From positions 124,001 to 188,000 of the forward strand of contig NZ_JBLWTL010000002.1 in NCBI RefSeq assembly GCF_048270095.1: a stretch of DNA of 64,000 nt, written 5' to 3'. Source of the DNA: Maricaulis sp048270095. Its GTDB lineage: Bacteria; Pseudomonadota; Alphaproteobacteria; Caulobacterales; Maricaulaceae. Both the position numbers and the translations under genes were made by a program. Of this stretch, positions 16,250-24,839 are shown piece after piece. The notes under the pieces were generated by a model. It was given only the letters and a program-made list of their open reading frames with translations, had not been told where the DNA came from and made no database searches. Positions within the stretch are counted from its first letter, which is position 1; the number at the start of each line of letters is the position of its first letter.

Positions 16250-16981
16250 ATGATGCGTGAACCCATGCGCCTGCTCGCCGTCCTCGCCATCCTGATGGGC
16301 GGCCTGTTCGCCCTCAAGACGATCTCGGTCGCCAATGGCGCCGCCGACTGGTGGCAGGCCCAGGCTGCCGGCATGGAGCAGGAGACAGCTGGCGCAGCGA
16401 CGTCCGGCGTGGATGAGGAGCCGGCTCCGGCCGCCGCAGCGCCGATCAGCCTGGGGGAGGCCGAGGTGCCGGAACCGGCGCCTGCAGCCGCGACACCGTC
16501 TGCCGAATTCGCCAGCCGCATTGCCAGTGGTGTGCGCACGGCGGACGAGGAGCGTGTGATCTATCGCCTGCGCGAACGTTCCGTCGAGCTGGACCGCCGC
16601 GAGAGCGAGCTGGAAACGCGCGAAGCCCTGATGCTGGCGATGGAACATCGTGTCGACACCAAGATCGGCGAACTCAACCAATTGCGCACCCAGATTGAAG
16701 GTCTGGCCGGCGATCTGACCGAGCGCGAATCCGAAGACATGAACGTGATCGTGTCCTGGTATGCCGCGATGGATGCCGGTGATGCGGCGACGCGGATTTC
16801 GAGCCTGGATCTGGATACCCAGTTGCAGATCGCCTCGCGGATGTCCCAACGCACATTTGGTGGCATTCTCGCCGAGATGACGCCGCTGGCGGCGGCCAGC
16901 CTGACCGAGCGTATGGCCGCGCGCAGCAATCTTCCCGATACCGTGGCCGAGCTGGAGGCGCGGATTGCCGAAGGCGGCTAG
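16250..16981 (+). CDS. MotE-like flagellar protein
   Basis: A 243-residue bitopic protein: membrane segment or signal anchor at residues 7-25 (LLAVLAILMGGLFALKTIS), a Pro/Ala/Glu-rich linker to about residue 85, a coiled coil (about 100-155, ELDRRESELETREALML) and a C-terminal MgtE-N-like domain (MNVIVSWYAAMDAGDAATRI). This is the MotE architecture; MotE is a periplasmic chaperone of the MotC motility protein in Sinorhizobium. Caulobacter PflI, a flagellum-positioning protein, is encoded at a comparable place, so it is an alternative identity. Four bases follow the DUF6468 stop. Confidence 0.65.
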   Translation: MMREPMRLLAVLAILMGGLFALKTISVANGAADWWQAQAAGMEQETAGAATSGVDEEPAPAAAAPISLGEAEVPEPAPAAATPSAEFASRIASGVRTADEERVIYRLRERSVELDRRESELETREALMLAMEHRVDTKIGELNQLRTQIEGLAGDLTERESEDMNVIVSWYAAMDAGDAATRISSLDLDTQLQIASRMSQRTFGGILAEMTPLAAASLTERMAARSNLPDTVAELEARIAEGG

Positions 16982-19900
16982 ACATATCGGCTTCCTGTCC
17001 GCCCTGGCGCTCACCTGTTGTCTGAGCCCCGCCGTGCTGGCTCAAAGCGCTGCCGATGTCCGCGTCGAGCGCGAGGGGGTAACCGCGCGCATTATTCTGG
17101 ATTACGAAGACAGTCTCGGTGATGCCCGCCCGACCGCGACGGCCGGGCTGGAATACTCTGTCTTGCTGATCCGCCTGAGCGAGGCCATGCGCGCCGATAT
17201 TTCCGGCCTGGCCGACGAGATCGGTGATCTGGCAGCGCGGGCGCGTCTGGATGCGGACGGTGCCACCTTGCGCATCGCCCTGACGCGCCCGGTCGAGACA
17301 CGCGTGTCGGCCAGTTATGACCAGATTGCGATTGATCTCGCCCCGCCCGGCACGCCCGCCCTTGCGCCGCTGGTTTCGCCGCGCGAGCAGGCCGAGCGCG
17401 AGGCCGCCGCACGTGCGGCCGAACTCGCCGCCAGCACGCCGGCCGGCCCGCCACCGCTTGATCCGGTTCCGGTCCAGTACCGGGTCGGACAGACCACGGA
17501 ATACACCCGGCTTGAACTGATCTGGCCGCGCGCTGTGCCCTTCACCCTAAGCCAGACGGGCGACACGGCCGAGCTGCGCTTCAGCGAACCGGCCGAGATC
17601 TCGCTCGGGCGGCTGACCGGTTCACCGCCGAATTTCCTGCGCGCCGCGACCCAGGAGCGCATCGGCAATGACTGGATATTGCGCCTGGAGCTCGATTCCG
17701 GCGTGCAGGCGCGAGCCTGGGCTGACGGGCCGCGGGTCAATATTGATTTGCCCGACCCCGCGGCTGCCGGTGCCGAAGCCCTGCTGGCACAAATGGCCAG
17801 CCTGCGCGCGCCCGATGAACCCGATGAACCCGCTGAGCCTGCCGCTGACCCCGCCCCTGAAACGGCATCTGAGCCCGCTCCGGAGCCCGCAGCCCTGGCC
17901 CTTGATGACGCCGCGCCCATTGCTTCGGACGTACAGCCGCGCGGCCCGGCGCAAATCGCACCTGCAGCGGCCCTGGTCGAGCCGGAAGCGGAACTCGATC
18001 CGGTTCCGGAAAGCGGCATCATTCCGGTCCTGCTGGCCGAGACAGATGGTGATTTGCGGGCCGAATTTCCCTGGGCAGCGCCCGTCGGTGCAGCGATTTT
18101 CCGGCGCGGTGAGGCGATCTGGATTGTCTTCGATGCCGCCGCAGCCCTGCAATTCGGCGATTTTCCCGGCGGGCCGGATCGTCATATCCGTGATTATGAG
18201 GTCATGCAGGGCGCCGACTACACGGCCGTCCGGCTGGTGACGTCCGGGGTGACGCAGGCGGAGGCCCGTATTGATGGCGGCCGCTGGATTATTGTTTTCA
18301 GCGACCGGATCGACGCCCCGCCGCGCCCGATCCAGATCCGCCGCGATGCCCGTCTCAACCGGCCGGGCCGGATCCTGATCGGGCTTGATGGCGCCCATGC
18401 CATTCGCTGGGTCCCCGACCCGGTCGTCGGCGACCGTATCGCTGTGGTCACCGCCACGGGACCGGTTCAGGGTTTGATTTCACGCCGTGATTTTGTGGGC
18501 GGTGCGCTATTGCGTTCGGCCCATGGCGGCGCGGTGGAAGTGGTCGCCGAGGATCTCGAACTGACCTTGATCGGCGCCGGGGCCGCGATTGGCCGGCCAG
18601 GCGGACTCGACCTGACACCGGCCGCGAGCCTGACCGGTGAAGGCGATGCCAATGCCGCCGCGCTCGCTTCGCCGGCCATGCTCGACTTTGCCAGCTGGCA
18701 CGGCGAGGGGCCCTTCCTGCCGGCCTGGAATGCGCGCCAGCGCCAATCCGCGCTCGAAGACACATCGGAAAGCCGCATTGCCCTGGCGCGCTTCCTGCTG
18801 GCCCGCGACATGGCGCTGGAAGCGTTGGGCATGCTCGATTTTGCCATTGCACGTGAACCGCAATTGGCGAGCGATTCCCATGTCCGCAGCCTGCAGGCTG
18901 TTGCCGCCTACGAGATGAACCGGCTCGACGATGCGACCCGATTCCTGGCTGATCCGTCCCTGCTGGTCGATCCCGCTGCCGATCTGTGGCGCGGCATGAT
19001 TGCCGTCGGGTTGGAGCGTTGGCCGGAGGGCCGGCGCCGGCTATTGGCCGGCCAGGCTGTGGCGGGCGCCTATTCGCCTGACTGGCAGGCCCGTTTTTCC
19101 GTGGCCCAGGCCCGCGCGGCGCTCGAACTTGGCGATCTCGCTGCGGCGCAGGACTTTCTCTATCGCGTCGATGAAGGCGAGCCCGATGACCGGACCCGGC
19201 TGGACGCCGCCTATATCGCGGCCCGGATCGAGGCCGAAACCGGTAATCTTGACGAGGCGATCCGCCGGTTTGAACGCCTCGCTGACTCCGGTGTGCCGCC
19301 GCTCGAGGCGCATGCACTCTACGAGCTTTACCGGCTGCAGGTGGCCGATGGACGCATCAGCCGCGAGGAGGCGATCGACGCGCTGGAAAACCTGCGCTTC
19401 CGCTGGCGCGGGGATACGATCGAACTCGATACCGTGCGCCTGCTCGGCGAGCTCTACGTCCAGTCCGGCAGTTTTGCCCGTGGGCTCCAGACCATGAGCA
19501 CAGCGCAATCGCGCTTTCCCGACACCGAGGCCGGGCGCCGCATCGGCGGCGATATGGCGGCGATTTTCCGCCGGCTTTTCCTCGATGGCGAGGCCGACCG
19601 GATGGACCCGGTCGAAGCGGTCGCGATTTTCTATCAATATCAACATCTGGCCCCGATTGGCTCCGATGGTGACCGCATGATCCGGCGTCTGGCTGACCGC
19701 CTGATCGCCTTTGATCTGCTCGGCCCGGCGTCGGAATTGCTGCAGCACCAGGTCGGTTGTCACCGCATCAGTACGGGGGCTGATTGCACCTATCGCTTGC
19801 GCGAACCGACGGCGCGGGCCCGTGTCGCCACCGATCTGGCCGTGGTCTATCTGATGGACCATCGCTATGAGGATGCGCTCAACACGATCCGCGGCTCGCG

Positions 19901-20402
19901 GGTCGCCGGCCTGCCCGAAGCCCTGGTCGATGAACGCTATCTGCTGGAGGCCCGCGCGCTGTCCGAGCTGGGCCGTCACGAACAGGCGCTGGAGCTGATT
20001 CAGGACGATCAGTCGCCGGCTGCGGCCCGCCTGCGTGCCGATGTGACCTGGGCCCAGCGCGACTGGCCCAATACCGGCCGCCGGCTGGAAGCGCTGCTCG
20101 GCAATCGTTATCTCGATGCCGCCCCGCTGACACCGTCGGAGCAATCCGATCTGGTGCGAGCCGCGATCGCCTATTCCCTGTCCGGGGACCGGGGTGCGGC
20201 CGGCCGGCTGGGGCGCCGTTATGGCGAGGCGATGGCGATCACCGAGGGGGCCGCGGCCTTCGAGGTCCTGACCGATGATGACACGCCGCCAGGCAATGTC
20301 CGCTTCTCGGATCTGGCGGCCCGCATCGCCCGCATCGATACGCTCGACGCCTTCATGGAACCTTTCCGGGCCCGCTTCAATAATGGTGGCGGACCGGCCT
20401 GA
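16965..20402 (+). CDS. Large periplasmic TPR protein of the fliLM operon
   Basis: An exported protein of 1145 residues. The start is a TTG at 16965, inside the MotE-like gene (17-base overlap), with GGAGG about six bases upstream; it opens a signal peptide (FLSALALTCCLSPAVLAQ). Residues 30-130 and about 170-560 look like beta-rich AMIN-type domains (VRVEREGVTARIILDYE, and a second copy near FSEPAEISLGRLTG), joined by a Pro/Glu/Ala linker at about 275-350. From about 600 to the end there are tetratricopeptide-like helical pairs. Similar proteins occur after fliM in Caulobacterales. AMIN domains bind peptidoglycan or secretins, so a cell-wall scaffold for the motor is a reasonable inference but untested. 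Confidence 0.72.
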   Translation: MPKAARHIGFLSALALTCCLSPAVLAQSAADVRVEREGVTARIILDYEDSLGDARPTATAGLEYSVLLIRLSEAMRADISGLADEIGDLAARARLDADGATLRIALTRPVETRVSASYDQIAIDLAPPGTPALAPLVSPREQAEREAAARAAELAASTPAGPPPLDPVPVQYRVGQTTEYTRLELIWPRAVPFTLSQTGDTAELRFSEPAEISLGRLTGSPPNFLRAATQERIGNDWILRLELDSGVQARAWADGPRVNIDLPDPAAAGAEALLAQMASLRAPDEPDEPAEPAADPAPETASEPAPEPAALALDDAAPIASDVQPRGPAQIAPAAALVEPEAELDPVPESGIIPVLLAETDGDLRAEFPWAAPVGAAIFRRGEAIWIVFDAAAALQFGDFPGGPDRHIRDYEVMQGADYTAVRLVTSGVTQAEARIDGGRWIIVFSDRIDAPPRPIQIRRDARLNRPGRILIGLDGAHAIRWVPDPVVGDRIAVVTATGPVQGLISRRDFVGGALLRSAHGGAVEVVAEDLELTLIGAGAAIGRPGGLDLTPAASLTGEGDANAAALASPAMLDFASWHGEGPFLPAWNARQRQSALEDTSESRIALARFLLARDMALEALGMLDFAIAREPQLASDSHVRSLQAVAAYEMNRLDDATRFLADPSLLVDPAADLWRGMIAVGLERWPEGRRRLLAGQAVAGAYSPDWQARFSVAQARAALELGDLAAAQDFLYRVDEGEPDDRTRLDAAYIAARIEAETGNLDEAIRRFERLADSGVPPLEAHALYELYRLQVADGRISREEAIDALENLRFRWRGDTIELDTVRLLGELYVQSGSFARGLQTMSTAQSRFPDTEAGRRIGGDMAAIFRRLFLDGEADRMDPVEAVAIFYQYQHLAPIGSDGDRMIRRLADRLIAFDLLGPASELLQHQVGCHRISTGADCTYRLREPTARARVATDLAVVYLMDHRYEDALNTIRGSRVAGLPEALVDERYLLEARALSELGRHEQALELIQDDQSPAAARLRADVTWAQRDWPNTGRRLEALLGNRYLDAAPLTPSEQSDLVRAAIAYSLSGDRGAAGRLGRRYGEAMAITEGAAAFEVLTDDDTPPGNVRFSDLAARIARIDTLDAFMEPFRARFNNGGGPA

Positions 20403-20484
20403 TCCGGACAGGCGGCAGCGCGCGTGAGCGCTGTGCTCTCAATGGATGTCCCGGTTATCTGCGAGCATGGGGCGGCTATTGCCG

Positions 20485-21234
20485 TCAGCCTATCGTGCCG
20501 AAGCTCTGCACCAGCGCACCTGTCACCAGTCGCCAGCCATCCACCAGAACGAAGAAGATCAGCTTGAATGGCAGTGAGATCACCACCGGCGGCAGCATCA
20601 TCATGCCCATCGACATCAGGATGGAGGCGACGACCAGATCGATCACCAGGAAGGGGATGAAGAGCAGGAAGCCAATCTCGAAGGCGCGGCGCAATTCGGA
20701 GATCATGAAGGCCGGTGCGACGACGAAGAAGGAGGCATCGGCCGGCGTCTCCGGCACTTCGCCCTGGGACATGCCGATAAACAGGCCGAGATCATCCTCG
20801 CGGGTATGCATCAGCATGAAGGCCTTGAGCGGGTCGGTGCTGAGGTCGAACGCTTCGGTCAGCTCGATCTCATTGTTCAGCAAGGGCTCGATGCCCTCAT
20901 TATAGGACTGGGTGAAGACCGGCGCCATGATGAAGGCGGTCAGGAACATGGCCAGGCTGACCAGGACCGCATTGGGCGGGCTTTGCTGCAGGCCGAGCCC
21001 GGTGCGCAACAGTGACAGCACGACAGTGATGCGCACGAAACTGGTGGTCATCACGACGATGGACGGTGCCAGCGACAGCACCGTCATCAGGGCGATGAGC
21101 TGCAGCACGCGTTCGGTCAGACCGCCTTCCGTGCCGGTATCGATCGTGATCGACTGGGCCTGGGCGCCGCCGCCCAGCAGCAGGGCTGCGCCGAGTGCAA
21201 ACAGGCCGAGATAGAGCCAGAAACCCTTTTTCAT
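20485..21234 (-). CDS. fliP: Flagellar type III export protein FliP
   Basis: Core of the export-gate helix with FliQ and FliR. The 249-residue protein has a cleavable signal peptide (ending LLLGGGAQAQS), four membrane segments, and the FliP signatures TSFVRITVVLSLLRTGLGLQ, PPNAVLVSLAMFLTAFIM and PFLVIDLVVASILMSMGMMM. Length is normal. Its start overlaps the fliO stop (ATGA). It converges with the TPR protein gene; the 82-base space holds nothing I recognise. Confidence 0.96.
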   Translation of the reverse strand: MKKGFWLYLGLFALGAALLLGGGAQAQSITIDTGTEGGLTERVLQLIALMTVLSLAPSIVVMTTSFVRITVVLSLLRTGLGLQQSPPNAVLVSLAMFLTAFIMAPVFTQSYNEGIEPLLNNEIELTEAFDLSTDPLKAFMLMHTREDDLGLFIGMSQGEVPETPADASFFVVAPAFMISELRRAFEIGFLLFIPFLVIDLVVASILMSMGMMMLPPVVISLPFKLIFFVLVDGWRLVTGALVQSFGTIG

Positions 21235-21554
21235 GTTTCGGTTTCCCTGTTGGCTAGCGGGCTTTGCGCCGGCACATCATGGCTGGCCAGAATGGTTTCG
21301 CGCTCGGCACCGAGCAGAAGGATGTGTTCGCGATTGTCGCAGCGCACGATGACAATCCGCCGGCGCGGGTCGACGCTCAGGGTTTCGCTGATCGACAGCC
21401 GCCGCGTCGTCGCAGTGAAGGCCCGCAGACCGGTGACGCCCTGCAGGATCCAGCCGCGCTGCACCGCATAGGCAAAGAAGCCCATCGCGCCGAGTAGCCC
21501 GAGCAGGACCATCAGGGCGAGCAGGTAATGGCTCCAGTTGACGAGGTCATTCAT
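21231..21554 (-). CDS. fliO: Flagellar biosynthesis protein FliO
   Basis: Small membrane protein needed to assemble the FliP ring. The 107-residue protein has one N-terminal membrane segment (about residues 8-29, HYLLALMVLLGLLGAMGFFA) and a cytoplasmic FliO domain with LSISETLSVDPRRRIVIVRCDNREHLL-like sequence, matching the family. It is the first gene of the minus-strand fliOP operon and shares the divergent CtrA box region with flgB. Confidence 0.88.
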   Translation of the reverse strand: MNDLVNWSHYLLALMVLLGLLGAMGFFAYAVQRGWILQGVTGLRAFTATTRRLSISETLSVDPRRRIVIVRCDNREHILLLGAERETILASHDVPAQSPLANRETET

Positions 21555-21599
21555 GGCAGGGCCGCATTTTGCTTCATCTCGCCTTGTGGGCCGATGCGG

Positions 21600-21615
21600 T
21601 TAAGCCAGCGTTAAC
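21600..21615 (+). promoter_or_regulatory. Perfect CtrA box between fliOP and flgBC-fliE
   Basis: TTAAGCCAGCGTTAAC is an exact TTAA-N7-TTAAC site, 43 bases before the flgB ATG and 45 bases from the divergent fliO ATG. Both operons are CtrA-activated class II transcription units in Caulobacter, so the single site could serve both. Confidence 0.8.
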
Positions 21616-21658
21616 CGTGCGGGCGCAGCCTGAACCCCAATCAGAAGGCGATTCGCTC

Positions 21659-22072
21659 ATGCGACCGGAAGACGTGCCCGTACTGGGGCTTTTGACCCAA
21701 TCGATGAATTTCCACAATCAGCGCCAGCGCGTGATTGCGGAGAACGTCGCCAATGCGAACACGCCCGGCTATGTCGCCCAGGACCTCGATGAAGGTGAGT
21801 TTCAGCGTGATCTGCGTGAACAGATGCAGGCCCGCTCTGCGGCCCGTTCGACGCGTGGCGGTGCGGCCATGCCGGCACTGACATCGCCGACGCGCCAGTG
21901 GCAGACCCAGGATGCGCCGGACTCCGAGACCACCGTCAATGGCAATACGGTCGTGCTCGAGGAACAGATGATGCGGGCCAATGAAAACCGCATGGAATAC
22001 GAGAGCGCCTTGAGCCTCTACCAGAAAAGCCTTGGCATGATCCGCACCGCGATCCGCCAGGCTGGCCGCTAG
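21659..22072 (+). CDS. flgB: Flagellar proximal rod protein FlgB
   Basis: First rod subunit, 137 residues. The frame is open from 21569, but the CtrA box lies inside that extension; the ATG at 21659 has AGAAGG nine bases upstream and gives a normal FlgB start. The motif RQRVIAENVANANTPGYVAQDL near residues 22-43 and the C-terminal coil NRMEYESALSLYQKSLGMI are the rod signatures. flgC follows after 15 bases. Confidence 0.95.
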   Translation: MRPEDVPVLGLLTQSMNFHNQRQRVIAENVANANTPGYVAQDLDEGEFQRDLREQMQARSAARSTRGGAAMPALTSPTRQWQTQDAPDSETTVNGNTVVLEEQMMRANENRMEYESALSLYQKSLGMIRTAIRQAGR

Positions 22073-22087
22073 CCGGGAGAATAAGTC

Positions 22088-22501
22088 ATGGGAAATGCTT
22101 CAGATGCGATGCAGGTCTCGGCCTCCGGCATGCGGGCCCAGGCGGCCCGGATGCGGATTATTTCCGAGAATATCGCCAATGCCGATTCCACGGCACGCGA
22201 GGCCGGCGGCGATCCGTATCAGCGTCAGATCCCGGTTTTCGACACCGAGCTCGACCGGGCATCCGGCGTCAATCGCGTCCGCATGACCGATGTCGCCCGG
22301 GACGAATCCGAGTTCACACTTGAGTATGATCCCGGCCACCCGGCCGCTGACGAGAGTGGCTATGTGCGTACCTCCAATGTCAGCATGCTGGTGGAAATGA
22401 TGGATATGCGCGAAGCCTTGCGCAGCTATGAAGCCAATCTGAACATGATTGAAAACAGTCGGCGCATGCAGGAGCGTGCGCTGGATCTCCTGCGCCGCTA
22501 G
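22088..22501 (+). CDS. flgC: Flagellar proximal rod protein FlgC
   Basis: Proximal rod subunit of 137 residues with the N-terminal signature MRIISENIANADSTAREAGG and the C-terminal YVRTSNVSMLVEMMDMREALRSYEANLNM. A GGGAGA ribosome-binding site precedes the ATG. It lies between flgB and fliE in the conserved order, with 44 bases to fliE. Confidence 0.96.
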   Translation: MGNASDAMQVSASGMRAQAARMRIISENIANADSTAREAGGDPYQRQIPVFDTELDRASGVNRVRMTDVARDESEFTLEYDPGHPAADESGYVRTSNVSMLVEMMDMREALRSYEANLNMIENSRRMQERALDLLRR

Positions 22502-22545
22502 CCGGTCGCATCACTGACTCAGAACGAGTTTGAAGGATAAAGTCC

Positions 22546-22860
22546 ATGGCAGGTGATCTCACCGGGGTGCAGGCTTATCAGGCCGCCATCCGTTCCGCCC
22601 AGAATGCTGTCGGCAATGGCGGCGAGAAAGTCGAGGCCGGCGGATTTGCTTTCGGCGACATGGTCGCCGAGGCGATCAACCAGACCTCCAATTCGCTCGG
22701 CCATGCCGAGCAGATGACGGCCGCGTCGGCGACCGGTGATGCCGAGCTGATCGATGTCGCGACCGCAGTGACGGCGGCCGAGATCTCGCTTGAAACCATG
22801 GTCGCGGTTCGCGATGAGGTGGTTCGCGCCTATCAGGAAATCCTGCGCATGCCGATCTAG
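22546..22860 (+). CDS. fliE: Flagellar hook-basal body protein FliE
   Basis: Adaptor between the MS ring or export gate and the rod, 104 residues. Signatures are FGDMVAEAINQTSNSLGHAEQMT in the middle and the C-terminal EISLETMVAVRDEVVRAYQEILRMPI, typical of FliE. It closes the flgB-flgC-fliE unit and is followed by a terminator 31 bases later. In many relatives fliQ would follow directly; here the DUF885 block intervenes. Confidence 0.93.
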   Translation: MAGDLTGVQAYQAAIRSAQNAVGNGGEKVEAGGFAFGDMVAEAINQTSNSLGHAEQMTAASATGDAELIDVATAVTAAEISLETMVAVRDEVVRAYQEILRMPI

Positions 22861-22891
22861 CCCACGTCCGAACTTTCGCAACCAACAAGAA

Positions 22892-22927
22892 AAAAGGCCG
22901 CCCGATCATCCGATCTGGCGGCCTTTT
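22892..22927. terminator. Bidirectional terminator after fliE and the DUF885 block
   Basis: AAAAGGCCGCC (22892-22902) and GGCGGCCTTTT (22917-22927) form an 11-base-pair stem with A and T runs on the two sides. It separates convergent fliE and the third DUF885 gene and should stop transcription from both. Confidence 0.88.
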
Positions 22928-22947
22928 GTTTGTCGACTCTGCCTGCC

Positions 22948-24828
22948 TTAGTGAGGCGTGGCCGCGATATAGTCCTGGACGCGTTCTTCCAGGATCGCCA
23001 ACGGCATGGCGCCCTGGGTCAGGACGACATCGTGGAAGTCACGGATGTCATAGGCCTCGCCCAGCTCGGCTTCGGCGATGCCGCGCAGGCGCAGGATCTC
23101 AAGCATGCCGATCTTGTAGGCATTGGCCTGGCCCGGATAGACGACGTAACGGTCAATCGCATTCTCGACATCGCCTTGTGGGTTGGGCGTGTTGGTGGCG
23201 AGATAATCGACCGCGTCCTGACGGCTCCATTGATGGTGGTGGATGCCGGTATCGACCACCAGCCGGCAAGCGCGCCACAGTTCCATCGCCAGGCGGCCGA
23301 AGTCGGAATAGGGGTCGGAATAGAAGCCGAATTCGCGCGGCAGCAATTCGCTGTAAAGTCCCCAGCCTTCGGTATAGGCGGTGTAGCCACCAAAGCGCCG
23401 GAAGGACGGAACGCCCTCCAGTTCCTGCATGATGGCCAGCTGCATGTGGTGGCCCGGAATGCCTTCATGATAGGCGAGCGCTTCCATCTGATAGGTCGGC
23501 ATGTCGGCCATATCGCGCAGATTGGCGTAATAATAGGCTGGCCGTGACCCGTCCGGTGCCGGACGGTTATAGAAGGCCTTGCCGGCGGAAGCCTCGCGGA
23601 AGGCTTCGACCCGGCGCACTTCCAGCTCGGCGCGCGGGAAAGTGTTGAACATTTGCGGCAGCGCCTCGCGCATGGTGTCGATCAGCGCTGTGGCGTCGGC
23701 GAGATAGGCGGTGCGCCCGGCCTCGTCATTGGCATACTGGAATTGCGGATCGGTGCGCATGAATTCGAAGAAGTCCTGCAGCGATCCTTCAAAACCGACC
23801 TGGTCCATGATGCCGCGCATTTCGTCGTGGATACGGGCGACTTCCGACAGGCCAAGCTGGTGGATCTCTTCGGCGGAGATATCCATCGTCGTATAGCCAT
23901 TGAGGAGGTAATTATAATATTCACCGCCATCGGGATGTTTCCAGATCCCGTCATCGCCGGTGGCGCTTTCGGCCTGTTCCTCGAACAGGGCAATGATCCG
24001 GCCATAGGCCGGCGCAACGACGTCGCGCAAGGCCGCTGAGGCGTCGGCCAGCAGCTGATCCGCTTCGGCCTCTGGCAGGCCCAGCGCTGCGACCTTGCCG
24101 CGGAAGTCGGCCATGATCGGGCTGTCATCGCCATCGTCAAACGGGGCGCCGGTGATGATGTTCTGCGCCGTGCGGATCATCGGCGGATAGGTCCAGTCCG
24201 GCGTCGAGATGCCGAGCTCGAAGGAGCGGCGTGCATTGGCGATATTCTGGTCGAGATAAGGGCCCAGATTGCGCAGGCGGCCGATATAGGCTTCGGCATC
24301 GCTGACATCGTCGACGCGGTGATTATTGATCAGGAAGGTCGGCGAATTCATGTGCGGACCCGAGCGCGGCGTGAAGGTATAGCCGTGATCGACCCAGCGC
24401 TGGCCGTCGGCGGCCCGCCGGGCATTATATTCAAACAGGCGCCAGGAAATCTGAGCGCTTTCATCGAGGGAATCATAGTCGAAATTCGCCAGCATATAGG
24501 CGAGATCGGCCTGACCGAGTTCAAACTCCTCGCGATCATATTCCGGCGACGCGTCATTCCACTGGTCGTAATTGGTCTTGAGGCCGAGGAAGGTCTGGGT
24601 CATCGGCGAACGGGCGACATTGCGCTGGAAGACGTCTTCAAACCAGGCATTGATGCGCACGGTCTCCGCGGAGAGGACAGGCTGTTCGCTGCTGGCATCA
24701 GCCGGCGCGGACGCCGTATCCGCGGCCGGCGCGGTGCTGGCTGCCGGTGGTGTGCCGGTCGGGTCCGAGCAGGCGGCGAGCAGGGCTGCGCTCGCGGCGC
24801 TGACCAGGAATCGTTTCAGATTTGTCAT
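22948..24828 (-). CDS. DUF885 lipoprotein, metallopeptidase-like (copy 1)
   Basis: A 626-residue DUF885 protein. The ATG at 24828 has AGGGAG six bases upstream; the longer TTG start lacks one. Residues 1-20 are a lipoprotein signal with lipobox LAAC, then a Pro/Ala/Thr linker. The family signature HEGIPGHH begins at residue 454, followed by TEGWGLYSELLPREFG; the His residues and the downstream Glu resemble zinc ligands of gluzincin peptidases, although the spacing (HE-x4-H) is not the usual HExxH. It is the last of three tandem copies and lies 11 bases after copy 2. The substrate is unknown; a periplasmic or outer-membrane peptide hydrolase is my inference. Confidence 0.82.
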   Translation of the reverse strand: MTNLKRFLVSAASAALLAACSDPTGTPPAASTAPAADTASAPADASSEQPVLSAETVRINAWFEDVFQRNVARSPMTQTFLGLKTNYDQWNDASPEYDREEFELGQADLAYMLANFDYDSLDESAQISWRLFEYNARRAADGQRWVDHGYTFTPRSGPHMNSPTFLINNHRVDDVSDAEAYIGRLRNLGPYLDQNIANARRSFELGISTPDWTYPPMIRTAQNIITGAPFDDGDDSPIMADFRGKVAALGLPEAEADQLLADASAALRDVVAPAYGRIIALFEEQAESATGDDGIWKHPDGGEYYNYLLNGYTTMDISAEEIHQLGLSEVARIHDEMRGIMDQVGFEGSLQDFFEFMRTDPQFQYANDEAGRTAYLADATALIDTMREALPQMFNTFPRAELEVRRVEAFREASAGKAFYNRPAPDGSRPAYYYANLRDMADMPTYQMEALAYHEGIPGHHMQLAIMQELEGVPSFRRFGGYTAYTEGWGLYSELLPREFGFYSDPYSDFGRLAMELWRACRLVVDTGIHHHQWSRQDAVDYLATNTPNPQGDVENAIDRYVVYPGQANAYKIGMLEILRLRGIAEAELGEAYDIRDFHDVVLTQGAMPLAILEERVQDYIAATPH

Positions 24829-24839
24829 TTCATTCTCCC

